From JAHJDS01 sp964569795 (GTDB taxonomy: Bacteria > Desulfobacterota > Desulfarculia > Desulfarculales > JAHJDS01): a stretch of DNA of 32,162 nt. The translations under genes were made by a program, and so were the position numbers. The notes beneath the pieces were generated by a model. That model saw only the letters and a list, made by a program, of their open reading frames with translations. It searched no databases and was not told where the DNA came from. Position 1 is the stretch's first letter; each line of letters starts with the position of its first letter. Below are positions 16,366 to 25,570 of the stretch, piece by piece. Where the stretch lies: contig CAZMVB010000042.1 of NCBI GenBank assembly GCA_964569795.1, positions 1 through 32,162 on the forward strand, read 5' to 3'.

Positions 16366-18759
16366 TTGAGCGAAGGATACACAGCGGATAAGATCAAGGT
16401 CCTCGAGGGCCTGTCCGCGGTCCGGAAAAGGCCGGCGATGTACATCGGATCGACCGGCGAGGTCGGACTGCACCATCTGGTTTACGAGGTCGTGGACAAC
16501 TCGGTGGACGAGGCCATGGCCGGTCACTGCGACCGGATCAAGGTCATCATCCACTCGGATGACTCGGTGACCGTGTCCGATAACGGCCGCGGCATCCCGG
16601 TGGGGATACACCAGACCGAGAAGCTGCCGGCGGTCGAGGTGGTCATGACCAAGCTCCACGCCGGCGGCAAGTTCGACGACAAGGCCTACAAGGTCGCCGG
16701 CGGCCTGCACGGCGTGGGCGTCAGTGTGGTCAACGCCCTGTCCGAATGGCTCGAGGTCGAGGTCATGACCGACGGCGGGGTCTTTACCCAGCGTTTCGAG
16801 CGGGGAAAGACCGTCACCAAGCTGACCCGGACCGGCAAGAGCAAACGGAGCGGGACCACGGTCACCTTCAAGCCCGATTCCGAGATCTTCGAGACGACAC
16901 ACTTCGTTTACGAGACCCTGGCCCAGCGCATGCGCGAACTGGCCTTCCTCAACCCCGGACTCAAGATCACCATCATCGACGAGCGGGAGGACAAGCAGGA
17001 GGAGTTCCTGGCCAAGGGCGGGATCAGGCAGTTCATCCAGTACCTGAACCGGAACAAGAACCTGATCCACCCCAAGGTGATCTATTTCGAGGGTGAGAAA
17101 GAGGGCATTACCGCTGAGGTGGCCTTCCAGTATAACGACCGCTACACCGAGAAGATATTCTCGTACGCCAACAACATCAACACCCGCGAGGGCGGAACCC
17201 ACCTGTCCGGGTTCCGGGCGGCCCTGACCCGGACCATCAACAACTACATCAACCAGAACATCCCCAAGCTCAAGGGCAAGGTCGCCGGGGACGACACCCG
17301 CGAGGGCCTGGTGGCGGTCATCAGTATCCGCCTGCCCAATCCCCAGTTCGAGGGCCAGACCAAGACCAAGCTGGGCAACTCGGACGTCAAGGGCCTGGTC
17401 GAGCAACTGGTTAACGAGAAGCTGGGGGCCTTTCTCGAGGAGGATCCCCGGGTCGCCAAGAAGATCGTGTCCAAGGTGACCGAGGCCTCCCGGGCCCGGG
17501 AGGCGGCCCGCAAGGCCAAGGAACTGGCCCGGCGCAAGGGGGTCCTCTCGGACCACAGCCTGCCCGGTAAGCTGGCCGACTGCCAGGAAAAGGACCCGGG
17601 CCTGTCCGAGCTGTTCCTGGTCGAGGGCGACTCGGCCGGCGGTTCGGCCAAGGTCGCCCGGGATCGCCGCTTCCAGGCCATCCTGCCCCTGAAGGGCAAG
17701 ATCCTGAACGTCGAAAAGGCCCGCTTTGACAAGATGCTCGAGTCCAACGAGATCCGGACCATGGTCACCGCCCTGGGGACGGGCATCGGTCCGGAAGACT
17801 TCGACATCGCCAAGCTGCGCTATCACAAGATCGTCATCATGACCGATGCCGACGTGGACGGAGCCCACATCCGGACCCTGCTGTTGACCTTCTTCTACCG
17901 CCACATGTCCGAAATCATCGAAAACGGGTTTCTGTATATCGCCCAGCCTCCCCTGTACCGGGTCGGCCACGGCAAGACCTGGCAGTACCTGGTCAACGAG
18001 GACGCCTTCAGCGCCTTTCTGATCGACCGGGCGGCCAAGCAGCGCAAGGTCATCGTCGAGAAGACGGGCAAGGTTATCTCCGGCCGGAACCTGGTGACCA
18101 CCCTGGCCAAGCTTTCCCAGTTCTACGAGAACCTGGAGCGGCTGTCCAAGCGCGGCCTGAGCCGGTCCCTGATCCGGATTCTGCTCACCGAGCAGTTCCA
18201 GACCCGCCAGGACCTGCGCAGCGAGGAAAAGGTCCAGACCCTGACCAAATCCCTGACCCATGCCGGCATGGAGGTCCTGGACACCAAACTGGACGAGGAG
18301 CACAACGCCTACACCCTCAAGGTCAGGACCACGACCAACGGTCATCTGGTGGGCACGATCAACTGGGAGCTCCTGGCCAACGCCGATTTCGTCAACGTCC
18401 AGAAACTGTACGCGGCCATCAGCGATCTGGACGACACGGCCTTTATCGTGGTCGAGGGGGATTCGGGCGATGACGCCAGGCAGACCCGCTGCGCCTCGCG
18501 CCAGGAACTCTACGAGACCCTGACCGAGACCGGCAAGAAGGGCCTGACCGTCCAGCGCTACAAGGGCCTGGGCGAGATGAATCCCGAGCAGCTCTGGGAG
18601 ACGACCATGGATCCCGAGCGGCGGATCCTGCTGCAGGTCAAGGTGGCCGACGCCATGGCCACCGACGATCTGTTCACCGTGCTCATGGGCGACAAGGTCG
18701 AGCCGCGCCGCGATTTCATTTACGACAACGCCCTCGAGGTGAGGGAGCTCGACATCTAG
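16366..18759 (+). CDS. gyrB: DNA gyrase subunit B
   Basis: This 797-residue protein has the GHKL ATPase (VVDNSVDEAMAG, DNGRGIPV, GGLHGVGVSVVNALS), transducer and Toprim domains (EGDSAGGSA, DADVDGAHIRTLLLTF), and a C-terminus ending ALEVRELDI as expected. It supplies the ATPase of the A2B2 gyrase that introduces negative supercoils. The start is taken as TTG 16366, because SEGYTADKIKVLEGL is the usual GyrB opening and no ATG lies in a suitable place; the ribosome binding site is weak. The stop codon TAG touches the ATG of a methyltransferase gene, so the normal gyrB-gyrA neighbourhood is interrupted here. Confidence 0.95.
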   Translation: MSEGYTADKIKVLEGLSAVRKRPAMYIGSTGEVGLHHLVYEVVDNSVDEAMAGHCDRIKVIIHSDDSVTVSDNGRGIPVGIHQTEKLPAVEVVMTKLHAGGKFDDKAYKVAGGLHGVGVSVVNALSEWLEVEVMTDGGVFTQRFERGKTVTKLTRTGKSKRSGTTVTFKPDSEIFETTHFVYETLAQRMRELAFLNPGLKITIIDEREDKQEEFLAKGGIRQFIQYLNRNKNLIHPKVIYFEGEKEGITAEVAFQYNDRYTEKIFSYANNINTREGGTHLSGFRAALTRTINNYINQNIPKLKGKVAGDDTREGLVAVISIRLPNPQFEGQTKTKLGNSDVKGLVEQLVNEKLGAFLEEDPRVAKKIVSKVTEASRAREAARKAKELARRKGVLSDHSLPGKLADCQEKDPGLSELFLVEGDSAGGSAKVARDRRFQAILPLKGKILNVEKARFDKMLESNEIRTMVTALGTGIGPEDFDIAKLRYHKIVIMTDADVDGAHIRTLLLTFFYRHMSEIIENGFLYIAQPPLYRVGHGKTWQYLVNEDAFSAFLIDRAAKQRKVIVEKTGKVISGRNLVTTLAKLSQFYENLERLSKRGLSRSLIRILLTEQFQTRQDLRSEEKVQTLTKSLTHAGMEVLDTKLDEEHNAYTLKVRTTTNGHLVGTINWELLANADFVNVQKLYAAISDLDDTAFIVVEGDSGDDARQTRCASRQELYETLTETGKKGLTVQRYKGLGEMNPEQLWETTMDPERRILLQVKVADAMATDDLFTVLMGDKVEPRRDFIYDNALEVRELDI

Positions 18760-19692
18760 ATGAATGAACTAACAAAAAAAATTGAGCCCTACTTTTCCAC
18801 GAGGAAAGGGGCTGCCTATCTAGGGGATACCCTGAAATTAGTGAAATATATTCCTTCTGATTCTGTTGATCTTATTGTTACCTCACCACCGTTCGCTCTT
18901 ACTAGGAAAAAAGAATACGGAAATGTTGAAGAGGATAAATATGTTGACTGGTTCTTGGGGTTTGCGAAGCATTTTAAGAGAATATTAAAAGACACTGGAT
19001 CATTGGTAATTGATTTAGGTGGCGCATATATCCCGGGAGCGCCTGTCAGAAGTATATACCAATATGAACTACTGGTTCGAATATGCAAAGAATTAAATTT
19101 TTATCTTGCTCAGGAGTTTTTCCATTATAACCCCTCAAGGCTTCCTGCACCCGCTGAATGGGTTACAGTCAGAAGAATTCGAGTTAAAGATTCAGTCAAT
19201 GTTGTGTGGTGGTTAAGCATTTCAAAGGAACCCAAAGCTAATAATAGAAATGTACTGAAACCATATAGCAAGAGTATGAAACAATTATTAAAAAATGGCT
19301 ATAAGCCAAAACTAAGGCCAAGCGGACACGATATTTCCGACAAATTTAATAAAAAACATGCCGGAGCAATCCCTCCAAATCTAATAGAACTTGCAAATAC
19401 AGAATCAAATAGCCAATATTTAAGAAGATGTCGGGAAGAAGGAATTAAACCTCATCCAGCAAGGTTTCCTGTTGGACTTCCTCTATTTTTTATCCGGCTC
19501 TTAACTGATAAAAACGATTTGGTTTTTGACCCCTTTGCTGGATCATTAACAACCGCCTGGGCAGCTGAGAATGAAGACAGGCGCTGGATAGCAATTGATA
19601 ATACAGAAGAATATTTAGCAGGGGGGATGTTCAGATTCGAGAATGGTTCGGATAAGCAAAACGATTTGTTCGGTGTAGGAGTTAATAAATGA
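18760..19692 (+). CDS. M.PvuII-like N4-cytosine DNA methyltransferase
   Basis: The 310-residue enzyme has the beta-class order of motifs: catalytic TSPPF at 41-45, then the AdoMet-binding DPFAGS at 257-262. Several blocks recall M.PvuII: SPPFALxRKKEYGN, RIRVKDSVNVVWW, RPSGHDI, IPPNL, and HPARFP before motif I. It probably methylates cytosine at N4, perhaps in CAGCTG or a related site; specificity is not proven by sequence. GC content is about 32-40 percent, far below gyrB. Its ATG directly follows the gyrB stop, and the nearest Shine-Dalgarno-like AGGGAG lies inside the gyrB end, so translation is probably coupled. It overlaps the HNH gene by ATGA. Confidence 0.87.
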   Translation: MNELTKKIEPYFSTRKGAAYLGDTLKLVKYIPSDSVDLIVTSPPFALTRKKEYGNVEEDKYVDWFLGFAKHFKRILKDTGSLVIDLGGAYIPGAPVRSIYQYELLVRICKELNFYLAQEFFHYNPSRLPAPAEWVTVRRIRVKDSVNVVWWLSISKEPKANNRNVLKPYSKSMKQLLKNGYKPKLRPSGHDISDKFNKKHAGAIPPNLIELANTESNSQYLRRCREEGIKPHPARFPVGLPLFFIRLLTDKNDLVFDPFAGSLTTAWAAENEDRRWIAIDNTEEYLAGGMFRFENGSDKQNDLFGVGVNK

Positions 19693-20669
19693 CATTAGGA
19701 AAAAGCGATCTTCTTAATTTAGTAGAACGAGCTATTATTCAAAGTGGTTGGAGGCTATTGTTAACAAAAAAAGAACACCCGTTTGGCATACGAGTATTCC
19801 ACGAAGATAATGATGTTAGCATGGATTTGCTGGTCTATATTTGGAATCTGACACATGGGGGCGGAACAGCGCGTCCAGTTGATGAATATCGCATTCAGAT
19901 CACAGGTATTGATGAGATAAATGGTCATCAACGTTTCATTAAAGAAGGGGACGCACAAACAATAATTCTTGGATGGTGGCAAGACGGGGGTGTGTTTGCA
20001 GCCTTTGACTATGAAAAACACTCTTTGCCTTTAGGAAGTTCATCGTCTATCCAAATAAGGAAATCTTGCTTAGAACAAGCCCTACAATATGGACTGGCTG
20101 TTATGGATAAGGAAAATGGAGAAATTGTCGCAGCCTTTAGACCAGATTTGTTTATGGCGTATGTTATGGAAAAAGAAAATATACATCAGATGGGAGAGGT
20201 TCCAGACGATTTAAAGACTTTGGTGTCTACATATGAGAATCCGGATACAATTAATGATTCGGAAATAGAAGCAGTTTCTAATCCAAACAGAAGAGAGACA
20301 ATTAGGTCTGTAAGAACACGTTTAAGAAAAAGTGATTTTCGAAGAAGAATTCTCAATGCTTATGAAAACAGATGTGCAGTTTGTGGAGTTCAGCTAGAAT
20401 TAGTTGAGGCTGCACATATTATTCCAGTTGCAGATGAAAGAAGTACGGACCTTACACCAAACGGGATGGCACTATGCCCCCTACACCATAAGGCCTTTGA
20501 CCAATGTCTAATTACGGTGAGTGATGAATATAAGGTATTGATAAATGAAAATGAAAGGAAAAGACTCTCGGGAATTGGCCTTATTGGGGGAATTGATCGG
20601 TTTCAGGAAAATCTTTTTGAAAAAATATTTACTCCAAGTGAAAGAGATAAGAAGCCTAATATTGAGTAA
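19689..20669 (+). CDS. HNH restriction endonuclease partner of the methyltransferase
   Basis: The 326-residue protein ends in a clear HNH nuclease: zinc Cys229, Cys232, Cys263 and His266 (RCAVCG, ALCPLHH), with His243 in AAHIIP and Asn258 in TPNGMALC as catalytic-site residues. Residues 1-150 form a separate domain (YRIQITG, ILGWWQDGGVFAAFD, SSSIQIR) of a type found in other HNH restriction proteins, presumably for DNA recognition. The ATGA overlap with the methyltransferase gene shows they form one unit. Together they make a type II restriction-modification system. PvuII-type methyltransferases may pair with nucleases of other folds; PvuII endonuclease itself is PD-(D/E)XK, so this is a different pairing. 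Base composition is low GC like the methyltransferase. Confidence 0.83.
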   Translation: MTLGKSDLLNLVERAIIQSGWRLLLTKKEHPFGIRVFHEDNDVSMDLLVYIWNLTHGGGTARPVDEYRIQITGIDEINGHQRFIKEGDAQTIILGWWQDGGVFAAFDYEKHSLPLGSSSSIQIRKSCLEQALQYGLAVMDKENGEIVAAFRPDLFMAYVMEKENIHQMGEVPDDLKTLVSTYENPDTINDSEIEAVSNPNRRETIRSVRTRLRKSDFRRRILNAYENRCAVCGVQLELVEAAHIIPVADERSTDLTPNGMALCPLHHKAFDQCLITVSDEYKVLINENERKRLSGIGLIGGIDRFQENLFEKIFTPSERDKKPNIE

Positions 20670-20736
20670 TTGCGCATAGGTAGGACCTTAAGAGGTTGGG
20701 ATTTTCGAGTAGAATAAGGGAGTCAAGGACTTGCAG

Positions 20737-23172
20737 ATGACCATCTTCAGCGAACCGAACAAGCAGAACATCAACATCGAGGATGAGCTCAAGCGGTCGT
20801 ACCTCGATTACGCCATGAGTGTCATAATCGGCCGGGCCCTGCCCGATGTCCGCGACGGCCTCAAGCCGGTCCACCGCCGGATCCTGTTCGCCATGCGCGA
20901 ACTGAAGAACGACTACAACAAGGCCTACAAGAAATCGGCCCGGATCGTCGGCGACGTCATCGGTAAGTACCACCCCCACGGCGACTCAGCGGTGTACGAC
21001 GCCCTGGTTCGCCTGGCCCAGGACTTCTCCATGCGGGGTCCTCTGGTGGACGGCCAGGGCAACTTCGGCTCGGTGGACGGCGACCCGCCGGCGGCCATGA
21101 GGTACACCGAGGTCCGGATGGCCAAGCTGGCCCACGAGTTCCTGGCCGACCTGGACAAGGACACGGTCGATTTCGTGCCCAACTACGACGGCTCGCTGGT
21201 CGAGCCGACGGTCCTGCCCACGGTCGTGCCCAACCTGCTGCTAAACGGCTCGGCCGGCATCGCCGTGGGCATGGCGACCAATGTCCCGCCCCACAACCTG
21301 GGCGAGCTGACCTCGGCCATCATCGCCCTCCTGGACGACCCCCAGATCACCCTGGACCGGATGATGGACCATCTGCCCGGTCCGGACTTCCCCACGGCCG
21401 GAATGATCTACGGCCGAAGCGGCATTCGCGAGGCCTACACCACTGGCCGGGGGACCATCCAGATCCGGGCCCGGGCCATGGTCGAGAAGCACGCCCGCAC
21501 CGGCCGGGAATCGATCGTCATCACCGAACTGCCCTACCAGGTCAACAAGGCCCGCCTCCTGGAGCGAATCGCCGATTTGGTCAGGGACAAGAAGATCGAG
21601 GGCATCAGCGACATCCGGGACGAGTCGGACCGGGAAGGCCTCCGGGTGGTGGTCGAACTCAAGAAGGACACCGTGGCCGGGGTGATCGTCAATCAGCTCT
21701 ATGCCTTCACCCAGATGAAGGTCTCCTTCGGGGTGATCATGTTGGCCATCGTCAACAATCGCCCCGAGATCCTGACCCTCAAGGAGACCCTGAACCACTT
21801 CATCGCCCATCGCCTCGAGGTCATCGTCCGGCGGACCAGGTTCGACCTGGCCCGGGCCGAGGAGCGAGCCCACATCCTCGAGGGGCTGAAAACCGCCCTG
21901 GATCACCTGGACCAGGTCATCGACATCATCCGCAAGTCGGCCTCGCCGGCCGCGGCCAAGGAACGGCTGATGGAGGAACTCAGCCTGAGCGACCTCCAGG
22001 CCCAGGCCATCCTGGACATGCGCCTGGCCCGGCTGACCGCCCTGGAACGGGACAAGATCAACCAGGAATACGCCCAGGTGATCAAGGACATCGCCCGGTT
22101 CCGGGAGATCCTGGGCAGCGAATCCGTGCAGCGGGGCCTGATCCGGCAGGAGATGGAGCAGATCCGGACCGATTACGCCGATACCCGGCGGACCGAGATC
22201 GTCGAGGACGTGGAGGAACTGTCGGTCGAGGACCTGATCGCCGAGGAGGAGATGGTCGTCACCGTCTCCCACTCGGGCTACATCAAGCGGAATCCGATCA
22301 CCCTCTACCGGGCCCAGCGCCGCGGCGGCCGGGGCAAGACCGGCATGTCCACCAGGGAGGAGGATTTCGTCGAGAACCTGTTCGTGGCCTCGACCCATTC
22401 CTACGTCCTGATCTTCTCGACCGCGGGCAAGCTGTACTGGCTCAAGGTCCACGAGATCCCCCAGGCCGGCCGGGCCTCCAAGGGCAAGGCCATCGTCAAC
22501 CTGGTCAACATGGAGCCGGGTGAGGGAGTGGCCACCATCCTGCCAGTGCGGGACCTGGAGGAAGAGGGCCGGTTCGTGGTCATGGTCACCCGCCGGGGGC
22601 AGATCAAGAAGACGGAACTCAGCGCCTTTTCCCGGCCGCGCAAGGGCGGGATCATCGCCATCAACGTTGGCGAGGACGACGGCCTGTGGGCGGCCCGGAT
22701 GACCGACGGCCAGCAGCATCTGTTCATCGGTTCCCGGCACGGCAAGGCCATCCGCTTCCGGGAGAGCGAGGTCCGCTCCATGGGCCGGACCGCGGCCGGG
22801 GTCAAGGGCATGAACCTCGAGGCCGACGACGAGGTGGTCGGCCTGGAGACGGTCAGCGAGGGCACCACCGTCCTGACCGTGTCCGAGTTCGGCTTCGGCA
22901 AGCGGAGCGCGGCCTACGAGTACCCGGTCCAGGGCCGCGGCGGCAAGGGGGTCATCACCCTCAAGACCTCGGAGCGAAACGGCCAGGTGGTGGGCGTGTT
23001 GTCCGTGGCCGACGAGGACGAGCTGATGCTCATCACCGACTCGGGGGTCATCATCCGCATCAAGGTGGGCGAGATCAAGGTCATCGGCCGCAATACCCAG
23101 GGGGTCAAGCTGATCAACCTGGATGAGGGCCAGCGCGTGGTGGGCGTGGCCCGGCTGGCCGAGGCGGAATAG
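20737..23172 (+). CDS. gyrA: DNA gyrase subunit A
   Basis: The protein has 811 residues from ATG 20737, which has AAGGA seven bases upstream; a TTG two codons earlier is possible. The breakage-reunion domain has catalytic Tyr123 (AMRYTEVRM). The quinolone region HPHGDSAVYD has Ser84 and Asp88, the drug-sensitive residues. A GyrA-box QRRGGRG-type motif (AQRRGGRGKTG) starts the C-terminal DNA-wrapping propeller, confirming gyrase rather than topoisomerase IV. It would normally be co-transcribed with gyrB; here the AT-rich R-M genes lie between. A possible -10 TAGAAT is at 20710-20715, with a poor -35. gpsA follows five bases after its stop. Confidence 0.95.
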   Translation: MTIFSEPNKQNINIEDELKRSYLDYAMSVIIGRALPDVRDGLKPVHRRILFAMRELKNDYNKAYKKSARIVGDVIGKYHPHGDSAVYDALVRLAQDFSMRGPLVDGQGNFGSVDGDPPAAMRYTEVRMAKLAHEFLADLDKDTVDFVPNYDGSLVEPTVLPTVVPNLLLNGSAGIAVGMATNVPPHNLGELTSAIIALLDDPQITLDRMMDHLPGPDFPTAGMIYGRSGIREAYTTGRGTIQIRARAMVEKHARTGRESIVITELPYQVNKARLLERIADLVRDKKIEGISDIRDESDREGLRVVVELKKDTVAGVIVNQLYAFTQMKVSFGVIMLAIVNNRPEILTLKETLNHFIAHRLEVIVRRTRFDLARAEERAHILEGLKTALDHLDQVIDIIRKSASPAAAKERLMEELSLSDLQAQAILDMRLARLTALERDKINQEYAQVIKDIARFREILGSESVQRGLIRQEMEQIRTDYADTRRTEIVEDVEELSVEDLIAEEEMVVTVSHSGYIKRNPITLYRAQRRGGRGKTGMSTREEDFVENLFVASTHSYVLIFSTAGKLYWLKVHEIPQAGRASKGKAIVNLVNMEPGEGVATILPVRDLEEEGRFVVMVTRRGQIKKTELSAFSRPRKGGIIAINVGEDDGLWAARMTDGQQHLFIGSRHGKAIRFRESEVRSMGRTAAGVKGMNLEADDEVVGLETVSEGTTVLTVSEFGFGKRSAAYEYPVQGRGGKGVITLKTSERNGQVVGVLSVADEDELMLITDSGVIIRIKVGEIKVIGRNTQGVKLINLDEGQRVVGVARLAEAE

Positions 23173-23177
23173 CCGGC

Positions 23178-24212
23178 GTGTTCGAGTCCTCCGAGCAAAC
23201 CGCTCACCCAAACCGGATCGCGGTCGTGGGCGGCGGGACCTTTGGCACCTCCCTGGGCCACCGGTTGGCGGACTTCGGGCATGACGTCACCCTGTGGGTC
23301 TATGAGCCCGAGGTCTGTGGTCAGATAAATCAATCCCACGAGAACCAGACCTATCTGCCGGGCTTCAAACTCGCCCCGTCACTTAAGGCGACCAATGACC
23401 TGGCCGAGGCCCTGGAGGGGGCCGAGGCGACGCTGATGGTCGTGCCCTCCCATGTCTTCCGGTCGGTCCTGCTCCGGATGCGGCCCCATTTGCCCGGGCC
23501 CCGGCCGATCATCAGCGCGGCCAAGGGCATTGAGAACGAGACCCTGATGACCATGGTCCAGGTCATGGAGCAGGAACTGGACGAATCCTTTCACGGCCTG
23601 CTGGGCTGCCTGTCCGGTCCCAGCTTTGCCAAGGAATTGGTCGCCGGGGTGCCCACGGCGGTCACCCTGGCCACCCGGGTCCCGTCCCTGACCCGGCGGC
23701 TCCAGACCATGCTGGCCGTGCCCCGGTTTCGGATCTACGCCTCGGCCGACGTCATGGGCCTGGAACTGGGCGGGGCCCTGAAAAACGTCATCGCCATCGC
23801 CGCGGGCATGGTCGAGGGGCTCCAACTCGGTCGGAACACCCTGGCCGCCCTGATAACCCGGGGCCTGGCCGAGATGAGCCGCTTCACCCGGGCCATGGGC
23901 GGACAGATGAAGACCATGGGCGGCCTGGCCGGGATCGGGGATCTGGTGCTGACCTGCTCCAGCGACATGTCCCGCAACCACACCGTGGGCAAGCGTCTGG
24001 CCCGGGGCGAGAATTTAGGCCAGATCGTGGATTCGATGCACTTTGTGGCCGAGGGGGTCAGGACCACGAAATCGGTTTATGATCTATCCCTGCGGCACCG
24101 CGTCGAGATGCCCATCTGCGAGCAGGTCCACGCCATCCTCTACCAGGGCAAGGACCCGGTCCAGGGACTGACCGACCTCATGAACCGGGAGTTGAAGGAG
24201 GAGTTTTACTGA
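23178..24212 (+). CDS. gpsA: Glycerol-3-phosphate dehydrogenase [NAD(P)+]
   Basis: The 344-residue protein has the N-terminal Rossmann motif VVGGGTFGTSLG, the VPSHVFRSVL and SAAKGIE segments, SGPSFAKEL, and the catalytic-site GGALKNVIAIAAGM with the active lysine, then GIGDLVLTCSS. It reduces dihydroxyacetone phosphate to sn-glycerol-3-phosphate for phospholipid synthesis. The GTG start at 23178 lies five bases after gyrA, with its likely GAGG site inside the gyrA end, so the two are co-transcribed. Length and motifs are normal. Confidence 0.94.
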   Translation: MFESSEQTAHPNRIAVVGGGTFGTSLGHRLADFGHDVTLWVYEPEVCGQINQSHENQTYLPGFKLAPSLKATNDLAEALEGAEATLMVVPSHVFRSVLLRMRPHLPGPRPIISAAKGIENETLMTMVQVMEQELDESFHGLLGCLSGPSFAKELVAGVPTAVTLATRVPSLTRRLQTMLAVPRFRIYASADVMGLELGGALKNVIAIAAGMVEGLQLGRNTLAALITRGLAEMSRFTRAMGGQMKTMGGLAGIGDLVLTCSSDMSRNHTVGKRLARGENLGQIVDSMHFVAEGVRTTKSVYDLSLRHRVEMPICEQVHAILYQGKDPVQGLTDLMNRELKEEFY

Positions 24213-24320
24213 TCGAGCGGTTTTTGGTCCGATGACCCCGGCCGATCCGATCCGGTCGGGACACGACGGTCTTTCCTCCCCGTCCTATCCATGATATAGA
24301 GTAATCAGGAAAGCTAACGC

Positions 24321-24349
24321 TGGGCCGAGGGGCTCCGGCGCTGTATAAA
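24321..24349 (+). promoter_or_regulatory. Possible promoter of the radical SAM gene
   Basis: TATAAA (24344-24349) with TGGGCC 17 bases upstream. The leader would be only about ten bases, ending in the GGAG ribosome binding site. Confidence 0.3.
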
Positions 24350-24366
24350 AATTTGTGGAGAACCAC

Positions 24367-25299
24367 ATGGGCTTCGTTTTCGGGCCCGTCCCCTCGCGTC
24401 GTCTGGGGGCGAGCCTGGGGGTGGACCTTTTCCCGCGCAAGACGTGCAGTCTCGATTGCGTCTATTGCCAACTGGGCCCCACCCCTCGACCAACGACCAC
24501 GCGACTGTCAACCGCCGATCCCCGGGCGGTGATCGCCGAGGTCTGCGCCCGCCTGGCCGAACTGGACCGGCCGCCCGATTACGTCACCCTGTCCGGAACG
24601 GGCGAGCCGACCCTGTCACTCGAGCTGGGGGCGGTCATCGCCGGGCTCGAGGACGCGACCGACGTTCCGAAGGCCGTCCTGACCAACGGCACCCGGCTCG
24701 GCGACGCGGGCGTCCGGGCCGAGCTGGCCCGGGCCGACCTGGTCGTCCCTTCCCTGGACGCCGTCTCCCAGGAAATCTTCGAGAAGGTCAATCGCCCCCC
24801 CGCCTCGCTGACCGCGGCCGATCACATCCGAGGTCTGGAAAAATTCGCCGCGAACCATCCGGGCCGGTGGTGGCTCGAGGTCCTGCTGGTGGCCGGGCTG
24901 AACGATTCCCCGGACGAGCTGGACCGCCTGGCCGCGGTCATCCGCCGCCTGGGTCCGGAAAAGGTCCACCTGAACACGATCGTCCGGCCCACGGCGGTCA
25001 AGGGACTGCGGGGCCTGACCGACGCCGAGCTCCGGGCCGCGGCCGACCGCCTGGACTATCCCTGCGACCTGGCCGGCCGGCCGGTCCGGGAGAAAAAGGT
25101 CCATCAGGGGTCGGTGGACCCGGCCCAACTGCTGGCCATGATCCAGCGGCGCCCGGTCACCGCGCTTGACGCGGCCCAGAGCCTCCGCATCGAGCCCGAG
25201 GCCGCCGAGCAGGGATTCCAGGCCCTGGTGGCCGAGGGCCGGGCCGTGGCCGAGACCCTGGACTCGGAGACCTATTACCGGTTCGTGAACAGACGTTGA
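24367..25299 (+). CDS. Radical SAM protein
   Basis: The 310-residue protein begins GFVFGPVPSRRLG and has the radical SAM cluster motif CSLDCVYC (Cys27, Cys31, Cys34), followed by TLSGTGEPTLS as the AdoMet-binding GE-type motif. It belongs to the COG0731-like group of uncharacterised Fe-S oxidoreductases. The C-terminal 60 residues look like a small winged-helix (DPAQLLAMIQRRPVTALDAA). ATG 24367 is preferred over GTG 24355 because GGAG lies six bases before it. Reaction and substrate are unknown. It stands alone after gpsA, with its own weak promoter. Confidence 0.82.
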   Translation: MGFVFGPVPSRRLGASLGVDLFPRKTCSLDCVYCQLGPTPRPTTTRLSTADPRAVIAEVCARLAELDRPPDYVTLSGTGEPTLSLELGAVIAGLEDATDVPKAVLTNGTRLGDAGVRAELARADLVVPSLDAVSQEIFEKVNRPPASLTAADHIRGLEKFAANHPGRWWLEVLLVAGLNDSPDELDRLAAVIRRLGPEKVHLNTIVRPTAVKGLRGLTDAELRAAADRLDYPCDLAGRPVREKKVHQGSVDPAQLLAMIQRRPVTALDAAQSLRIEPEAAEQGFQALVAEGRAVAETLDSETYYRFVNRR

Positions 25300-25348
25300 G
25301 CCGAAAACATGAGTTACTCACCAGACAAGCGGCGCCCGGACAGTCCAA

Positions 25349-25398
25349 GCGGCCCAGACCGGCCCGCCTTTTTGGCGGGCGGGCCGGTCTGGGGCCGC
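25349..25398. repeat. Long GC palindrome with TTTTT loop, downstream of the radical SAM gene
   Basis: Arms of about 20 bases (left GCGGCCCAGACCGGCCCGCC) pair through small bulges around a TTTTT loop. It could end transcription of the radical SAM gene, but no T-run follows the right arm. The next hairpin at 25571-25595 has the same plan, which suggests a repeated palindromic element. Confidence 0.6.
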
Positions 25399-25570
25399 CC
25401 CGCGGTTCTGGCGTTAATCCAAAAAGGCCATGGGGCGCGCATAGGTCGAGTCTGAGACGGTTTTTAAATTCCGCGAAGCGCGGTCGAGGAAAGCGACATT
25501 TATGAACGGCAACGGACAGAGGAATAGACTTCGATACCGGACGGTCGTCCACGCTCTCAATGGCTCCGGT

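Noticed and set aside
16324..18345. Long antisense frames opposite gyrB (and 21241-23211 opposite gyrA)
   Set aside because: They mirror the codon bias of gyrase genes and match no protein family.
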